DNA of 64,000 nucleotides from Locusta migratoria. Taxonomy: Eukaryota > Arthropoda > Insecta > Orthoptera > Acrididae. The notes under the pieces are model-generated. The model was not told where the DNA came from. It did no database searches and worked only from the letters and a program-made list of their open reading frames with translations. The translations under genes and the position numbers were made by a program. Positions 46,701 through 53,589 of this stretch are shown in pieces; position 1 is the first letter of the stretch, and each line of letters begins with the position of its first letter. The stretch covers positions 26,362,078 through 26,426,077 of the forward strand of contig CM048748.1 of assembly GCA_026315105.1 (NCBI GenBank), given 5' to 3'.

Positions 46701-48772
46701 CTAATACGATATCATTAGCAAATCCCATGCTACCTTCTCCTTTCCATCAAAACGTAGGGGAGAGGAGTACACAGTGAAACAAAACTGTTTCACTGTTCAT
46801 AGGTGTTTTCCACAAATCAGAAGTGTTTGTTTTTGTTTTTACTGATTCTGCTCACTGCTCACTGCTCACTGAGCAGAATCAGTAAAAACAAAAACAAACA
46901 CTTATGGTCTGTGGAAAACAACTATGAACAGTGAAACAGTGACAGTGAACGTAGTGAGAAAACGACACAGCATGAAGAACCGGCGGTATTGCATTAAACA
47001 GACCGGCATTCCATGATGTGAAGCGAAAAGAAGACAAAATTTCCGTAAGTACCAAACATTAGGCCTACTTTTCAGGGTCCATTTAAGAACTGTTTTCGAT
47101 CTAAACACAAAACGAACTGTAAATTTGCATTATTACAGACCACTGAAGATGTTTTACATTCAATAAAACGAAACGCGTCTGGTGTGAAAAAATCTCATTT
47201 TTATTGTAGTTGCAAAGACGGAAAATCACTGCTATTCATAATTATGAAAGCAACTACGGACATTATGGCCACACAAAGGAAGAACTTTTCTTCAATAGCT
47301 GCTCGCTCTGGTGTTAGGAGGAGTCATACATCCATCTGAGGCCAATGGTCCTGTTTCACTGTGTACCACATACAAGTGTTTCACTGTGTACCCGAGTCAC
47401 CATAAACTAAAAAGTTAGTCACAACTCTTAACCTACGTATCTACCAAATGTAGGACTGGTCAGCATATAGCTGAAGATATGTATCTTATCACAAAACATA
47501 ATATTTCTTTCAGCTGTAAGTTATATCGAAAATATTAAACTTACAAAGAGACGTTAGCTATAACTTCTGACCACCGAAAACCAATAATAACGTATAGAAA
47601 CAACAATAATCACCCAAACTGACCACCATTACAGTCAAAGATGTGTTTTATCATAATAAACATACAGGGATACCAACAAGTAGAAAAAAAATTACTGAAA
47701 ACAATTGATATGGAATGTTTTACTGTATACTGTTGTGCTGTTACCAGGATTAGAGTGTTGGGGTATCAGAACAGTAAGAAGCGAATTTCTATTTTAATTT
47801 CATTTTCTATTATTTAAAAAAGAGAAAAAATTAATAATAATAATAATAGACAATTATTAATTAATGTTGTGAAGAAAAAAAATTCATCTGTGGAACTAAA
47901 GGAAAAAAGTGGAAGAGCAGTATCTTTGCTTGTTAATTAGTAGTCAGTCTAGTCTTGTCTTGTCTTCTCGAGCAGTTAGAAGTGATGAACTGTCTCGTTA
48001 ACTTTCGGTTGTGATGTAAATGTTTTTAGAAAAATACAACTCTTTCTCAAGAGTGAAAAGTTCGTCTTAGTTCATTACTTAGGCCTTAAAGTGAACCACA
48101 TAATGACCCTGAGATGTGATGAAGCAATCAACAATGAGAAGACATTCAGAAAACTATCGGTATTTTATTTTATTTATTTACTTATTATTATTATTATTAT
48201 TATTATTATTTTATTTATTTATTTATTTATTTACATGAGTTTATTCTAAAATGAAGTTTATTAATATTGACTGCAGTTCTTCTTTGCTAATTTTCATTAC
48301 CAATTTTATATATATATATAAAGATGTTTCACTGTGTACTACTCTCCCCTACTACTCTTTTTCTATCTAATCATTTTGCAGTAGTTCCTTCCAGGTCTAA
48401 CTCCCCTTCCAATGCGACTTCCTTCCGAAGTTTCATTTACAATTTTCATGCCCACTCGGCTGTCCTACGACGTGCTGTTGAGAGTCCCGTTAATCCGTGT
48501 TCCCGGCAGACTCTTTCGGACTGCGGCCGCGAGATGGCAGACGTGCTGCAGGCGGTGGCGGCGCGCGGCGAGACGGTGGAGGTTCGCGAGCTGGCGGCCC
48601 GCTACTCCACTGACGTCATCGCGTCCGTCGCCTTCGGCATCGACTGCAACTGCCAGCGCAACCCCGACAACGAGTTCCGCCAGTGGGGGCGCCGGATCTT
48701 CGAGCCCACCGTCCGCGCGGGCATCAGCTCCCTCTTCACCTTCATCAGCCCCACGCTCACCAAACTCTTACG
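30323..48772 (+). CDS. Cytochrome P450 (CYP6-like), exons 1-3, 3' part beyond window
   Basis: A microsomal heme-thiolate monooxygenase; CYP6 relatives oxidise xenobiotics and hormones at the endoplasmic reticulum with NADPH-P450 reductase. The joined exons (30323-30542, 41168-41406, 48510-48772) give about 240 residues, roughly half of a ~505-residue CYP6 protein. Order of features: N-terminal membrane anchor, proline/PFGN hinge, VRHILVKDF segment, C-helix KWRQLR (WxxxR heme-propionate contact), FTSGKLKGMF, then RYSTDVIASVAFGIDCN. Introns are about 10.6 and 7.1 kb, the last over 15 kb. Junctions keep phase (1, 0, 2). No stop interrupts the exons, so the gene is probably functional. I-helix, ExxR and heme cysteine were not found to 64000. 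Confidence 0.88.
30569..30720 (+). mobile_element. Possible mariner-type terminal fragment
   Basis: ACGAGGGTTGGAACTTAAAT followed by AGTGGGAAC resembles the terminal repeat and 5' end of mariner elements common in insects. No transposase frame follows, so only an end may remain. It sits 26 bp after the P450 exon 1 donor. Confidence 0.45.
30721..32059. other. Intron 1 DNA, unassigned
   Basis: A GC-richer block (31010-31330) has no recognisable coding pattern. No repeat family recognised. Confidence 0.35.
32060..32265 (+). mobile_element. tRNA-derived SINE of a different family (fragment)
   Basis: AGCGTGGTAGATTGACACGC and the B-box-like GGTACGATTCCCGG are followed by GAAGATTTTCTACACTCGGG, GACTGGTGTCGTCCTCATC and a TCA-rich tail. 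This order resembles a widespread arthropod SINE whose body reads GGGACTGGGTGTTGT. Its body is unrelated to the main family here. Confidence 0.55.
32269..32447. repeat. Palindromic element, ~57-bp arms
   Basis: The left arm begins ACCAACACCACCTAGAGAGA and contains TGACGTCAGGCAGAGT; the right arm (32390-32447) contains ACTCTGCCTGACGTCA and ends CTCTCTAGGTGGTGTTGGT. The arms are separated by about 63 bp. No coding potential. Confidence 0.8.
32588..32725 (+). mobile_element. tRNA-derived SINE, truncated
   Basis: The head GCCGCGGCGCAGTGGCAGAG and B-box region GGGGGATCGATTCCCCC are followed by ATGGATCTTTGTG and a short body. The distal half is missing; the GIY-YIG fragment follows immediately. 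Confidence 0.8.
32744..33342 (+). mobile_element. GIY-YIG endonuclease fragment, Penelope-like element
   Basis: Adjacent frames (32750-33004, about 33001-33132, 33136-33342) give KTLGTPIESHKKNFFSIPF, then NSGVYKIICDTCSSYYIGQT, FKIRFKEDLLRKNG and GVLEELQIFKHYSRND, ending in TAG. GVYKI plus YYIGQT, a following arginine in FKIRF and a downstream LEE form the GIY-YIG nuclease layout. In Penelope-like elements this domain follows the reverse transcriptase, and the CxxC-like CDTC between the two motif halves fits. The upstream RT is missing, replaced by a truncated SINE. One frame break occurs near 33003. Confidence 0.65.
33343..34049. other. Intron 1 DNA, unassigned
   Basis: AT-rich flank after the GIY-YIG fragment, perhaps its 3' untranslated part. 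Nothing else recognised. Confidence 0.35.
34050..35290 (-). mobile_element. CR1/L2-like LINE (reverse), interrupted by SINE
   Basis: On the minus strand, GVPQGSVTGPLLFLIYISDL (near 35155), then LTLNNDKCEVIHTSTKVNP (34960), KYLEITITSDVNWKEHVDN and KANQTLRFIGRK are a reverse-transcriptase thumb and palm. The FADD core is destroyed. The 3' end is CTGCCAGGCACTTAAATG followed by CATGTAGATGTAGAT (34050-34105 reversed). A SINE splits the frame after the FIGRK segment (34503-34702). Confidence 0.8.
34503..34702 (-). mobile_element. tRNA-derived SINE (main family), 14-bp TSD
   Basis: Reverse copy with head GCCGGCCGCGGTGGCCGAGC at 34702 and tail TTGAACATTTTT at 34503. Target duplication GGACAAGCGTAGTG at 34489-34502 and 34703-34716, inside the LINE. 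Confidence 0.94.
35353..35465 (+). mobile_element. tRNA-derived SINE (second subfamily), 3'-truncated
   Basis: TCGCGGTGGAGTGGCCGAGC, B box GGTTCGAGTCC and CATGGGTGTATTTG. The body after GTCCTTAGCATAA is lost. Confidence 0.85.
35882..37215 (-). repeat. Long interspersed repeat, copy 2, with degenerate internal array
   Basis: Copy of the repeat at 14530-15535. The left part (35940-36830) contains about seven diverged units with recurring CAAAATTTTATCGCAAT and TTTTCC..ACTTTT phrases at starts near 35946, 36069, 36196 and 36342, spacing 123-146 bp. The right part has ATTTCAAACGTCAACTTCG, AAGTTTGTGTTG and GGGACACCCTGTATA. At the left end CTAG|T on the minus strand (35882-35885, then T) matches a Helitron 3' terminus; no strong hairpin remains here. 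Confidence 0.6.
37216..37766. other. Intron 1 DNA, unassigned
   Basis: No domain or repeat recognised between the long repeat and the next SINE. Confidence 0.35.
37779..37979 (+). mobile_element. tRNA-derived SINE (main family), 12-bp TSD
   Basis: Full copy from GCCGGCCGCGGTGG to ATTTGAACATTTTT. Target duplication AGTAAACGCATT at 37767-37778 and 37980-37991. Confidence 0.94.
38030..38794 (-). mobile_element. Tc1-like transposase pseudogene
   Basis: Minus strand, reading down from 38794. The N-terminal helix-turn-helix region gives SIIQKLKEENTIVNRPRQG, KLTNRDKRKLVRMVKEQL and TVRRYLNNAGYNARVPRRK. The catalytic half gives FYFQEDNDPKHTEETAKLW and SPDLSPIENIWNELKTRL. Counting from the D of QED, 34 residues separate it from the E of PIENIW, the DD34E spacing of Tc1. 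Stops at LSK*NP and in the middle inactivate it. The first ~50 residues are missing because an RTE-like LINE follows at 38795. Confidence 0.85.
38795..39733 (+). mobile_element. RTE-like LINE, 5'-truncated, 10-bp TSD
   Basis: The best-preserved copy of this LINE: an open frame from before 38795 to 39625 encodes GVRQGCSLSPMLFNLYIEQ, the catalytic LRFADDIVILSDTAKDLEE, MNINKSKTRVMECSVRKSG, FCYLGCKITNDGRSTEDIK, SFLKAFVWSVALYGSETW and DRLVGHILRHQGIVNLALE. A frameshift near 39570 precedes the last ~30 residues. The 3' end reads CAGTCTCCGGACTGAAAACC and ACAACAACAAC. Target duplication ACTAAATAAT at 38785-38794 and 39734-39743 shows insertion into the Tc1 remnant. Catalytic Asp pair intact; endonuclease absent. 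Confidence 0.9.
39744..39862 (+). mobile_element. tRNA-derived SINE fragment
   Basis: CCGCGGCGGATTAGCCGTGC, B-box-like GGAGCTTCGAGACCCCC and TCATGGGTCCTTAGGTTAG resemble the SINE head and early body. Truncated before the CTGATGACC segment, at a TACAGGGTGTCTC junction (39865). Confidence 0.65.
40193..40265 (+). other. tRNA-like sequence (degenerate, not a gene)
   Basis: TGACTTAGTGGTATAGAG resembles an A box and GGGTTCAAATCTCAGCC a B box, spaced like a tRNA head. The acceptor stem does not close well, so this is more likely a SINE head than a tRNA gene. Confidence 0.4.
40270..40955 (+). mobile_element. L2-like LINE C-terminus, interrupted by SINE
   Basis: Before the SINE the frame reads YNARNKNNLHKDLKA; after it, LTLVQKGVHFSGRHIFNTI, PVTIKNLATNKDQFKGSIK and DFLVASSYSTDEFLNRTK then stop. 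This is the C-terminal signature of an L2/CR1-type reverse transcriptase. The 3' end is ATCTATGGAACAAATAACTA with TCTAA repeats. Removing the SINE and one duplicated target restores a continuous frame, so the LINE was open when the SINE arrived. Confidence 0.8.
40410..40612 (-). mobile_element. tRNA-derived SINE (main family), 11-bp TSD
   Basis: Reverse copy with head GCCGGCTGCGGTGGCCGAGG at 40612. Target duplication ACTTAAAAGCA at 40399-40409 and 40613-40623. Confidence 0.94.
41168..41406 (+). CDS. P450 coding exon 2 (C-helix region)
   Basis: Acceptor TTTCTTTACAG|GAGAGCG; the first two bases complete the glycine left by exon 1. The frame reads ERIVGYFGFRRPILLIRDP, DIVRHILVKDFSLFHDRG, PLNHHLFFLTGQKWRQLRV and KLSPTFTSGKLKGMFK. 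KWRQLR is the C-helix WxxxR. Donor AAG|GTTGGTATG keeps phase 0 and joins TLSDCGREM of exon 3; AAGGTTG|GTATGT is an alternative donor but gives the wrong phase. A SINE begins 57 bp downstream. Confidence 0.88.
41463..41710 (+). mobile_element. tRNA-derived SINE (second subfamily) with TG expansion
   Basis: GTGGTGGAGTGGCTGAGCGC, B-box-like GGTTTGATTCC, 23 TG units (41553-41599), then the family body and tail ACAAACATTTGAAC. The TG run occupies the same position as the CA run in the reverse copy at 11498-11746. Confidence 0.9.
41711..42170. other. Intron 2 DNA, unassigned
   Basis: A tRNA-like antisense piece (GTTGGTCTCGAACCAACTAC, 41852-41871) is present. Nothing else recognised. Confidence 0.35.
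42170..42620 (+). mobile_element. CR1/L2-like LINE fragment
   Basis: GAQLSVLQDSILGPLLF (about 42180), then FEYSISSVLLDAV (42350), KYLDVTLRSDIEWNEHV and KANRRLRSIGKFGK follow the order of the LINE at 6480-7763, with the FADD segment deleted. Stops and frameshifts throughout. Confidence 0.75.
42696..43268. repeat. Foldback element with ~190-bp inverted arms
   Basis: The left arm (42696-42890) and right arm (43060-43268) are diverged reverse complements: CTACAGTTGTAGCAT, TTGCTTTAAAATTG, AACAACAG/CACAACAG and GTTCGTACTGTTAATTAGAA recur inverted. The centre holds a TG microsatellite (43005-43046). No coding potential. The right arm carries a hammerhead-like motif. Confidence 0.8.
43005..43046. 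repeat. (TG)n microsatellite
   Basis: 21 TG units in the loop of the foldback element. Confidence 0.95.
43440..43670 (+). mobile_element. CR1/L2-like LINE fragment
   Basis: Broken frame reading NGVIYRLVKSLDDLKH and RYLDGAAKGT corresponds to the region just after FADD (DAVIYR.VKS, QNDLDKLSDWC) of related LINEs. Not collinear with the fragment at 42170-42620, so it is a separate copy. Confidence 0.55.
43726..43780. repeat. (A)n run
   Basis: 55 consecutive A, followed by C-rich DNA (43850-43863, 14 C). The long A run could be an old poly(A) tail, but no element end was recognised upstream. Confidence 0.9.
44097..44358 (+). mobile_element. Penelope-like element, RT fragment (forward)
   Basis: SEWKPTCFFCYVEDTFVI (44100-44155), NSIHPNIRFTIETEMEGKM, PFLDVMVKRNELMAW and, after a frameshift, MYRKTTHTDLYLHADSFHQP match the Penelope reverse-transcriptase palm and thumb. 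The catalytic YVDD is YVED here. It ends exactly where a SINE head begins. Confidence 0.8.
44359..44532 (+). mobile_element. SINE head fused to a GC-rich promoter-like segment
   Basis: GCCGGCCGCGGTGGCCGAGG through GTCACGGTC (44359-44402) is the SINE head. It is followed by GGGTATTTAAATCGCCCGCC, with a TATA-like TATTTAAA, and a GC-rich stretch ending TCACCTGATGATG. That stretch lies between two Penelope-like pieces and may be the element's own terminal repeat. CTGATGATG at its end could be a truncated hammerhead core, but the rest of the motif is missing. Confidence 0.4.
44533..45660 (-). mobile_element. Penelope-like element, RT (reverse)
   Basis: Minus strand, broken into frames from 45616 down to 44533: KTVINLSGMELSDDAVSVL, AAIRDLRKRPEIVVLPADKG (RT entry, LPADKG), PRLYGLPKVHKNEVPLRPI (the Penelope LPKVHK-PLRPIVS box), DIMMSFDVVSLFT, VVANLYMKNFEEEAL and FFRYVNDIFVIWPYCMDS. 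The catalytic YVDD is YVND. It overlaps the forward fragment by about 50 bp of homologous sequence in inverted orientation, around SEWKPTCFF. Several frameshifts. Confidence 0.85.
45661..46754. other. Intron 2 DNA, unassigned
   Basis: AT-rich with CCCCCCACC-rich words (45835-45852, 46150-46170). No coding pattern. Confidence 0.4.
46785..46939. repeat. 155-bp palindrome
   Basis: CTGTTTCACTGTTCATAG, GTTTTCCACA and GTGTTTGTTTTTGTTTTTAC on the left recur inverted on the right (GTAAAAACAAAAACAAACAC, TGTGGAAAAC, CTATGAACAGTGAAACAG). The loop is a short CTCACTG tandem. Confidence 0.92.
48182..48232. repeat. (TTA)n/(TTTA)n microsatellite
   Basis: About ten TTA units followed by ATTT units. A smaller AAT run lies at 47831-47848. 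Confidence 0.9.
48510..48772 (+). CDS. P450 coding exon 3
   Basis: Acceptor GTGTTCCCGGCAG|ACTCTT. The frame reads TLSDCGREMADVLQAVAAR, GETVEVRELAARYSTDVIA, SVAFGIDCNCQRNPDNEF, RQWGRRIFEPTVRAGISSL and FTFISPTLTKLLR. This is the CYP6 segment after FTSGK (DCGxE, TTDVIGSxAFGIxxNxxxNPxxEFR). Donor TTACG|GTAACG leaves phase 2. The exon is strikingly GC-rich compared with its AT-rich introns, which suggests codon selection or biased gene conversion. Overlapping long frames in other phases are shadows. Confidence 0.9.
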
Positions 48773-48879
48773 GTAACGGAGGTCACTCCTTACGGCTACT
48801 GTGGAATGTAAATGATAGATGCGCAGGTACTGATCGCGGTAGAATCGCATACATAAGGTACAAAAGGGTGTTGCATTTG

Positions 48880-50165
48880 CAGAGCTTCTCTCTCACGCCG
48901 GTCGCTCACAGCTTCCAGTATTTGGACTACATTTCACCACTACAGCACAAGATATACAAGTCACACTCCGCATGGAACGCAACGCCGCTCTCGGCCACGA
49001 CCATATCACTTACCGCCATCTCAAGGCCTGCTCCCTCTCCTTCCTCACTGTCCCTGACACACTGTATAATACCATCCTATCCACTAGACACTACACCGAT
49101 CTTCGGAAGACCAATATCCTAATGTTGTCGAAACCAGAAACGCGCTCCTCTGTTAGCTCTTCCTAGCATCCAATTTGCCTCACCTCGGTATTCAGCAAGG
49201 TCTTCCAATCCATCCTCTCCCGCCATACCCGTCACCACTTTCGACGACACTGCCTCCTGCACACCACACAATGTGGTTTTCGACTGTCCTTCGCTCTAAC
49301 GACCAACTCCTGCTGCTCACCCACCTCCTCTCCCTCCAGCTAAACTCCTGTCTCTCCGCCATATTTATGTCCCTTCAGAAGGAATATGACAATGTGTGGC
49401 ACTCCGGTCTCCTCTTCAAACTACAAACCTAGGTCCTTACCATAAATTACGTCCTTCTTAACACATCCCTTCTCTCCCGCCGAGCTTCATATGACACAGT
49501 CCACAATTGCGATTCCTACACGTAATATCCCTCTTCCAGAATACACCAGAGCTCCGTGCTTTCCCTTGTATCTCCTCTACACTGCCGATATGACCCAACC
49601 AGCCTCACCAGTCCAACTCTTCCAATACGATGTCGACACCGCCTTCCTTGTACTCGCCCCCCCCCTCACCCCTTCAACGGTCCCATCGCCTTCTCCAGAC
49701 CCACAACCTACCTAACCCAATTTTCCTCCTGGTGAAACTAGTGTCTCCTCACAGTAAACCTCGCAAAAACCAGGCAATCATCACAAGCCGCACCCTTTAT
49801 AACAGTCCCATCTGCCTCAGCCCCACACTGAAAATCTTGATCTTATCCTGGATCGCTTTCTCACCTGGACTCCCCACCTCAGAACCATACAACAGAAAGC
49901 ACATAACCCCCTCAGCCTCCTGAACATCTCGTCTGGCCGGACTTGGAATCTCCATCCATCCACCACCATTCATACCTATGAATCCTTGATCCGCCCCCAC
50001 CCCATGCTTCTGTACTTTATCCTGGATCTCTGTCCCACAAAAATTCTACGAAGCTATCTAAATCCTAGAAAGCCACGGGCTTTTCCTCGCATACCGCTTC
50101 TGCCTCTCCTCCCCCTTGAGGATCTTCTTCATCTTTCCGCTCCTCCTCCTTTTCCTCGAACTCGT

Positions 50166-50235
<70 letters not shown>

Positions 50236-50590
50236 ACAAGCTAGACTGAATCCTTTAGTCACCCTCTTTTCACCGGCCGCGGTGTATCCCACTTGCCTTA
50301 CACCACACACATTCTACATCCCCCAGAGCTACTTCAGCCACCTCCCACTCCCATAGAGTAAACTCCGTCCTGATATCTATCCCTCCTACCGAGTTTATGG
50401 CGCCCTCTCCTCCCCCTTCCTCTCGAACCCCTTTCAGTCCCGCCGCCTCCCCCCACCGGCCTCCCAATCCACCGAGTTCTTGCACTTCCTGACACTCCCC
50501 TTGTCTTTTCCATGACAGCCAGAGAGCACCCTCGCCCTAGTTTCCCGGCAGACCCCCTCATCCATTCTCCCCATAGCTGCAGTGCATCAT
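48880..50590 (+). mobile_element. Jockey-superfamily LINE remnant (C-rich)
   Basis: Broken + frames give GHDHITYRHLKACSLSFLTV (48992), SVFSKVFQSILSRHTRHHF, CGFRLSFALTTNSCC, an IFMSLQKEYDNVWHSGLLFK segment (RT motif A region), LFQYDVDTAFLVLAPPL at the catalytic site (YADDTAFL expected; D-V-D here), and AKTRQAIITSRT-like thumb sequence. Frameshifts and a TA microsatellite (50168-50233) interrupt it. The last part (50280-50560) still resembles coding sequence (SYFSHLPLP, YRVYGALSSP). Clade not resolved. Confidence 0.7.
50168..50233. repeat. (TA)n microsatellite
   Basis: 33 TA units inside the LINE remnant. Confidence 0.95.
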
Positions 50591-52598
50591 GGGCAGTGTA
50601 TGTGTTGTGACACTACAGATACAGGGGGAAGCTGATTGTTTACATGTTAAAGGCGGGTTTTGTCAGGCTGTTGAGTTCTCCAGCCGGCCGGCTGACAGTT
50701 TGGACCTAGTGAATGAAATACAGGTAGCTAGGATTTTCCTAATCTGCTCGGCAACTGGAAACGACGCTCTTGGCTGAGCGAGGGAGGCTCTCCCAAATTG
50801 CAACTGAAATATAATGTAGCCACACACATTATTCTAAAACTCCATATAACATCAGGGAATGATAATATGGCAAATATAATTATATGAATGGATCAGCAGA
50901 CTTGTGAGAATCAAACGCTTTAATTACAGTTTTAATATTCCTTACAGATAAAAAGCCGACAAATTTCAGTAGTATAACAATAATATTATAAGACTTATCT
51001 TTACCATTATTGATAACGTAGTGTTTATAAGTAACACTATTTATCAGTAACATTATTTATGAAGCAAATGAGCACCATTGCATCACACTACCTATCTTAA
51101 AAGACGTACCACGTTATTTCCGTATCCTTTCTATAAACTTGATTTTACTCTCTTGTTCTGCTTTTCGTTGAGATAGTAATATTCTTATGTCAGAACATGA
51201 TTCCACCACAGAAACAGAAAACATGAATCCAGCAAAGCGCATTACATTTATATATGTCTTTTTTATATTTAATATTATTCTTAGTAACGTTTGTTTTATG
51301 TTGTAGACTGCCACTTAAATATTTCATGGCCGACTAAAAATAGTAGTTATGCAGCATATTATTTATATACAAACAATTATATGTATTTCTGGACAAGAAC
51401 TGAATATATTTGCATAAAAAGCCATGATAAATTAAATATTAATTGTGTAACTATATTTTGACGGCGGCAGTACATTTGAACAGTGAGACGCCACGCTTAA
51501 TAGCAAAGAGTTTCAGTCTCAACCGATTTTAGTATTGTTACATATGTATTTGTTTGTTAAATGTAAACAACATTTGTAGAGAGGTGGTCAAAGTATTTAA
51601 TTCTGTGATATTCAAATCTATAATATTTTGGAAGGAAAATTAATTATTTTAAAGATGAGGCGTTAGGATGCGCGGAAGGACACAATTTTGGGAGCAGAGA
51701 GAGCACGCTTTCGAACGCTTGGGGAGAGACTCGTAACTTGGACGCGGTGGTGATAGGTTGTGACGCTGGGCGGTCTGAAGCCACATTACGAACTTGTGAT
51801 TTGAAGAGTTAGGCATTTGTGGACTTAGAAAATTTTCGGGACTATGACTGCAGAACTTAGTCTCTGCTTGAAAAGTGATAAACTATGCCCGGTAGCAGGG
51901 CTGTGGAATTGTGATAATTCAGAAATCGTGTACTTGTGTGATGACAAACTGTGTTTTATAAAAAATACTGTAAATAATTGCGGATTAATATGGAACTGCA
52001 ATGTTCGATGGACTTCATTAATTTACGAGTGATAATTTGGAACTTTCATTCTCGAGTGTGTGTGATACTTATTGTGGCTCTCATAAACAATAGTTAGAGA
52101 AATATTCGGTTATTTACCGATGTATACAGTAAGACCACCTCCGCATTTTCATGTCCAAAATGAGTAATAAACTTCATTTATAAAGAATTGCTTCGTGAGT
52201 GAATCACTTCTTTATCTTATAATCCACTTTGTTGGTTTTTCAGAGGTTTAATTTATGTTTGTTAAATATATTTTCACGTCATCATATGCAGATTGATAGA
52301 TTGGCTAAACTACAGATTAATTATTGATCTTGTCTAAACAGATTGGGTAGCTGTTTAGGGCATAGAAGCTGACACACATAACTCACCCCTATGAACAGAG
52401 ACAAGGAGCCATAAACCTTTTACTACCCTGAGTTATGTATTGCCCACTTCTTATTTATGAGTAGCGATAGGAACGTCGCAGTGTCAACATTGTTGTGTGC
52501 TCTTTAACATCAGAGTCCACTGCATTGTGGGAAAACATGAGTCGCACGTGTCTTTTTAAATGTTTGTGACTGCTGTGTGCTTTTTAAATCTTCAATTT
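50591..52598. other. Intron 3 DNA, unassigned
   Basis: Mostly AT-rich. A GC-richer strip (51655-51790) precedes an open frame at 51844-52032 (MTAELSLCLKSDKLCPVAG) with no recognised family. No P450 exon 4 found here. Confidence 0.4.
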
Positions 52599-52775
52599 TT
52601 GGCGCGATGGAGTGGCCCGCAATGTCGTTTCCCGTCGGGGGTTCGAATCCCCCCTCGGACATGAGTGTTTGTGCTGTCTTTAGTATCAGTTAGTTCATAA
52701 GTAGTTTGTAAGCTTAGGGACTCATGACCCCGCAGTTAAGTCCCATAAGCTTAACAACCATTTGAACATTTTTTT
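52599..52775 (+). mobile_element. tRNA-derived SINE, head partly deleted
   Basis: GGCGCGATGGAGTGGCCCGC joins directly to the B-box region GGGGGTTCGAATCCCCC, so about 30 bp of the head is missing. Body and tail (CATTTGAACATTTTTT) are intact. Confidence 0.88.
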
Positions 52776-53039
52776 TCTTTTTTCAATTTGTGTGTTTTAA
52801 ACCTTCATTTACAGTATCTGTTGGTGGAATGCTGAATGATTGCAAGAATGTGAACAGAAAGGTAAACCCTGTTGTCATACCAAACTGCAAATTCAAGGAG
52901 GACAATGAAAGATCCCACACTGCAGTTCACGGTACAGATTTCCAGAGGAATGTACAAATGCATGACCTGCCTTCACAAACTCCTGAATTTTCACCGACAG
53001 TGTACGTCTACGATAAGATGGAAAGAGATAAACCTTCAC

Positions 53040-53500
53040 ACTAGACTCTCTACAACAAATGCTTAGGCACCTACCGACGTGAAATCTTCCGATACTTTAA
53101 GAACGCCGTGAACTACTTAAACCTTATAGGTTACGAATTACTGCCAATCGCTGTTCTTTAATTTTACACTGACACTGGATTAGTCAATGGTTCGATCAAC
53201 ATGGTGCAACGTGGTATGAGGCCATATAAGAAAGGTTTTGCCCCTATTTTTATTAACCAAAACAAGATAAATACAGCCTGTTCTTTGGACCTGACACGAT
53301 TTTTCTACATAGTCGCCCATCGGTCTACACATTTGTCCCATTGCAGTATTAAATTTGAGATGCCCGCCATGCCCTGCGGTAGAATTTTTTGTCACGGACA
53401 AACCCAGATGTTTCCAAACGATGCTCTGCTGCGTGTATTACATCGTGAATTCAGTTCCCTTGTTCTATAGCCAGTAAAAATGCATTCTAGACAACCCCTT
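53040..53500 (-). mobile_element. Mariner-like transposase fragments
   Basis: On the minus strand, KYRKISRR*VPKHLL (53105-53060) resembles the mariner LGYRKICARWVPKxL segment. LKFNTAMGQMCRPMGDYVEK (53358-53300) resembles the C-terminal RWDKCINxxGDYVEK end of related transposases. The pieces are out of natural order and full of stops. Confidence 0.4.
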
Positions 53501-53589
53501 ACGCTTCTTGGAGTACCGTTCCAAATGATTCAGTGAAGACATCATTCGCCTGCCTTTCATCGTGTCATCCAACTGCTTAGGCAGTCACT

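Larger units (their letters stand above)
46755..48351. mobile_element. Non-autonomous TIR element with a large internal palindrome
   Basis: The ends TA|GGGGAGAGGAGTACACAG and its inverse CTGTGTACTACTCTCCCC|TA form terminal inverted repeats of about 26 bp flanked by TA, as in Tc1/mariner-type insertions. GTTTCACTGTGTAC or its complement occurs four times: at both ends and twice at 47360-47394. Just inside the left end is a 155-bp palindrome (46785-46939). A hammerhead-like motif lies at 47136-47186. No transposase is encoded. Confidence 0.7.

Noticed and set aside
48412..49122. Long 236-residue open frame as a gene
   Set aside because: Its Arg/Ser/Pro-rich start is the GC-rich P450 exon 3 read out of frame; its end falls in a LINE remnant.
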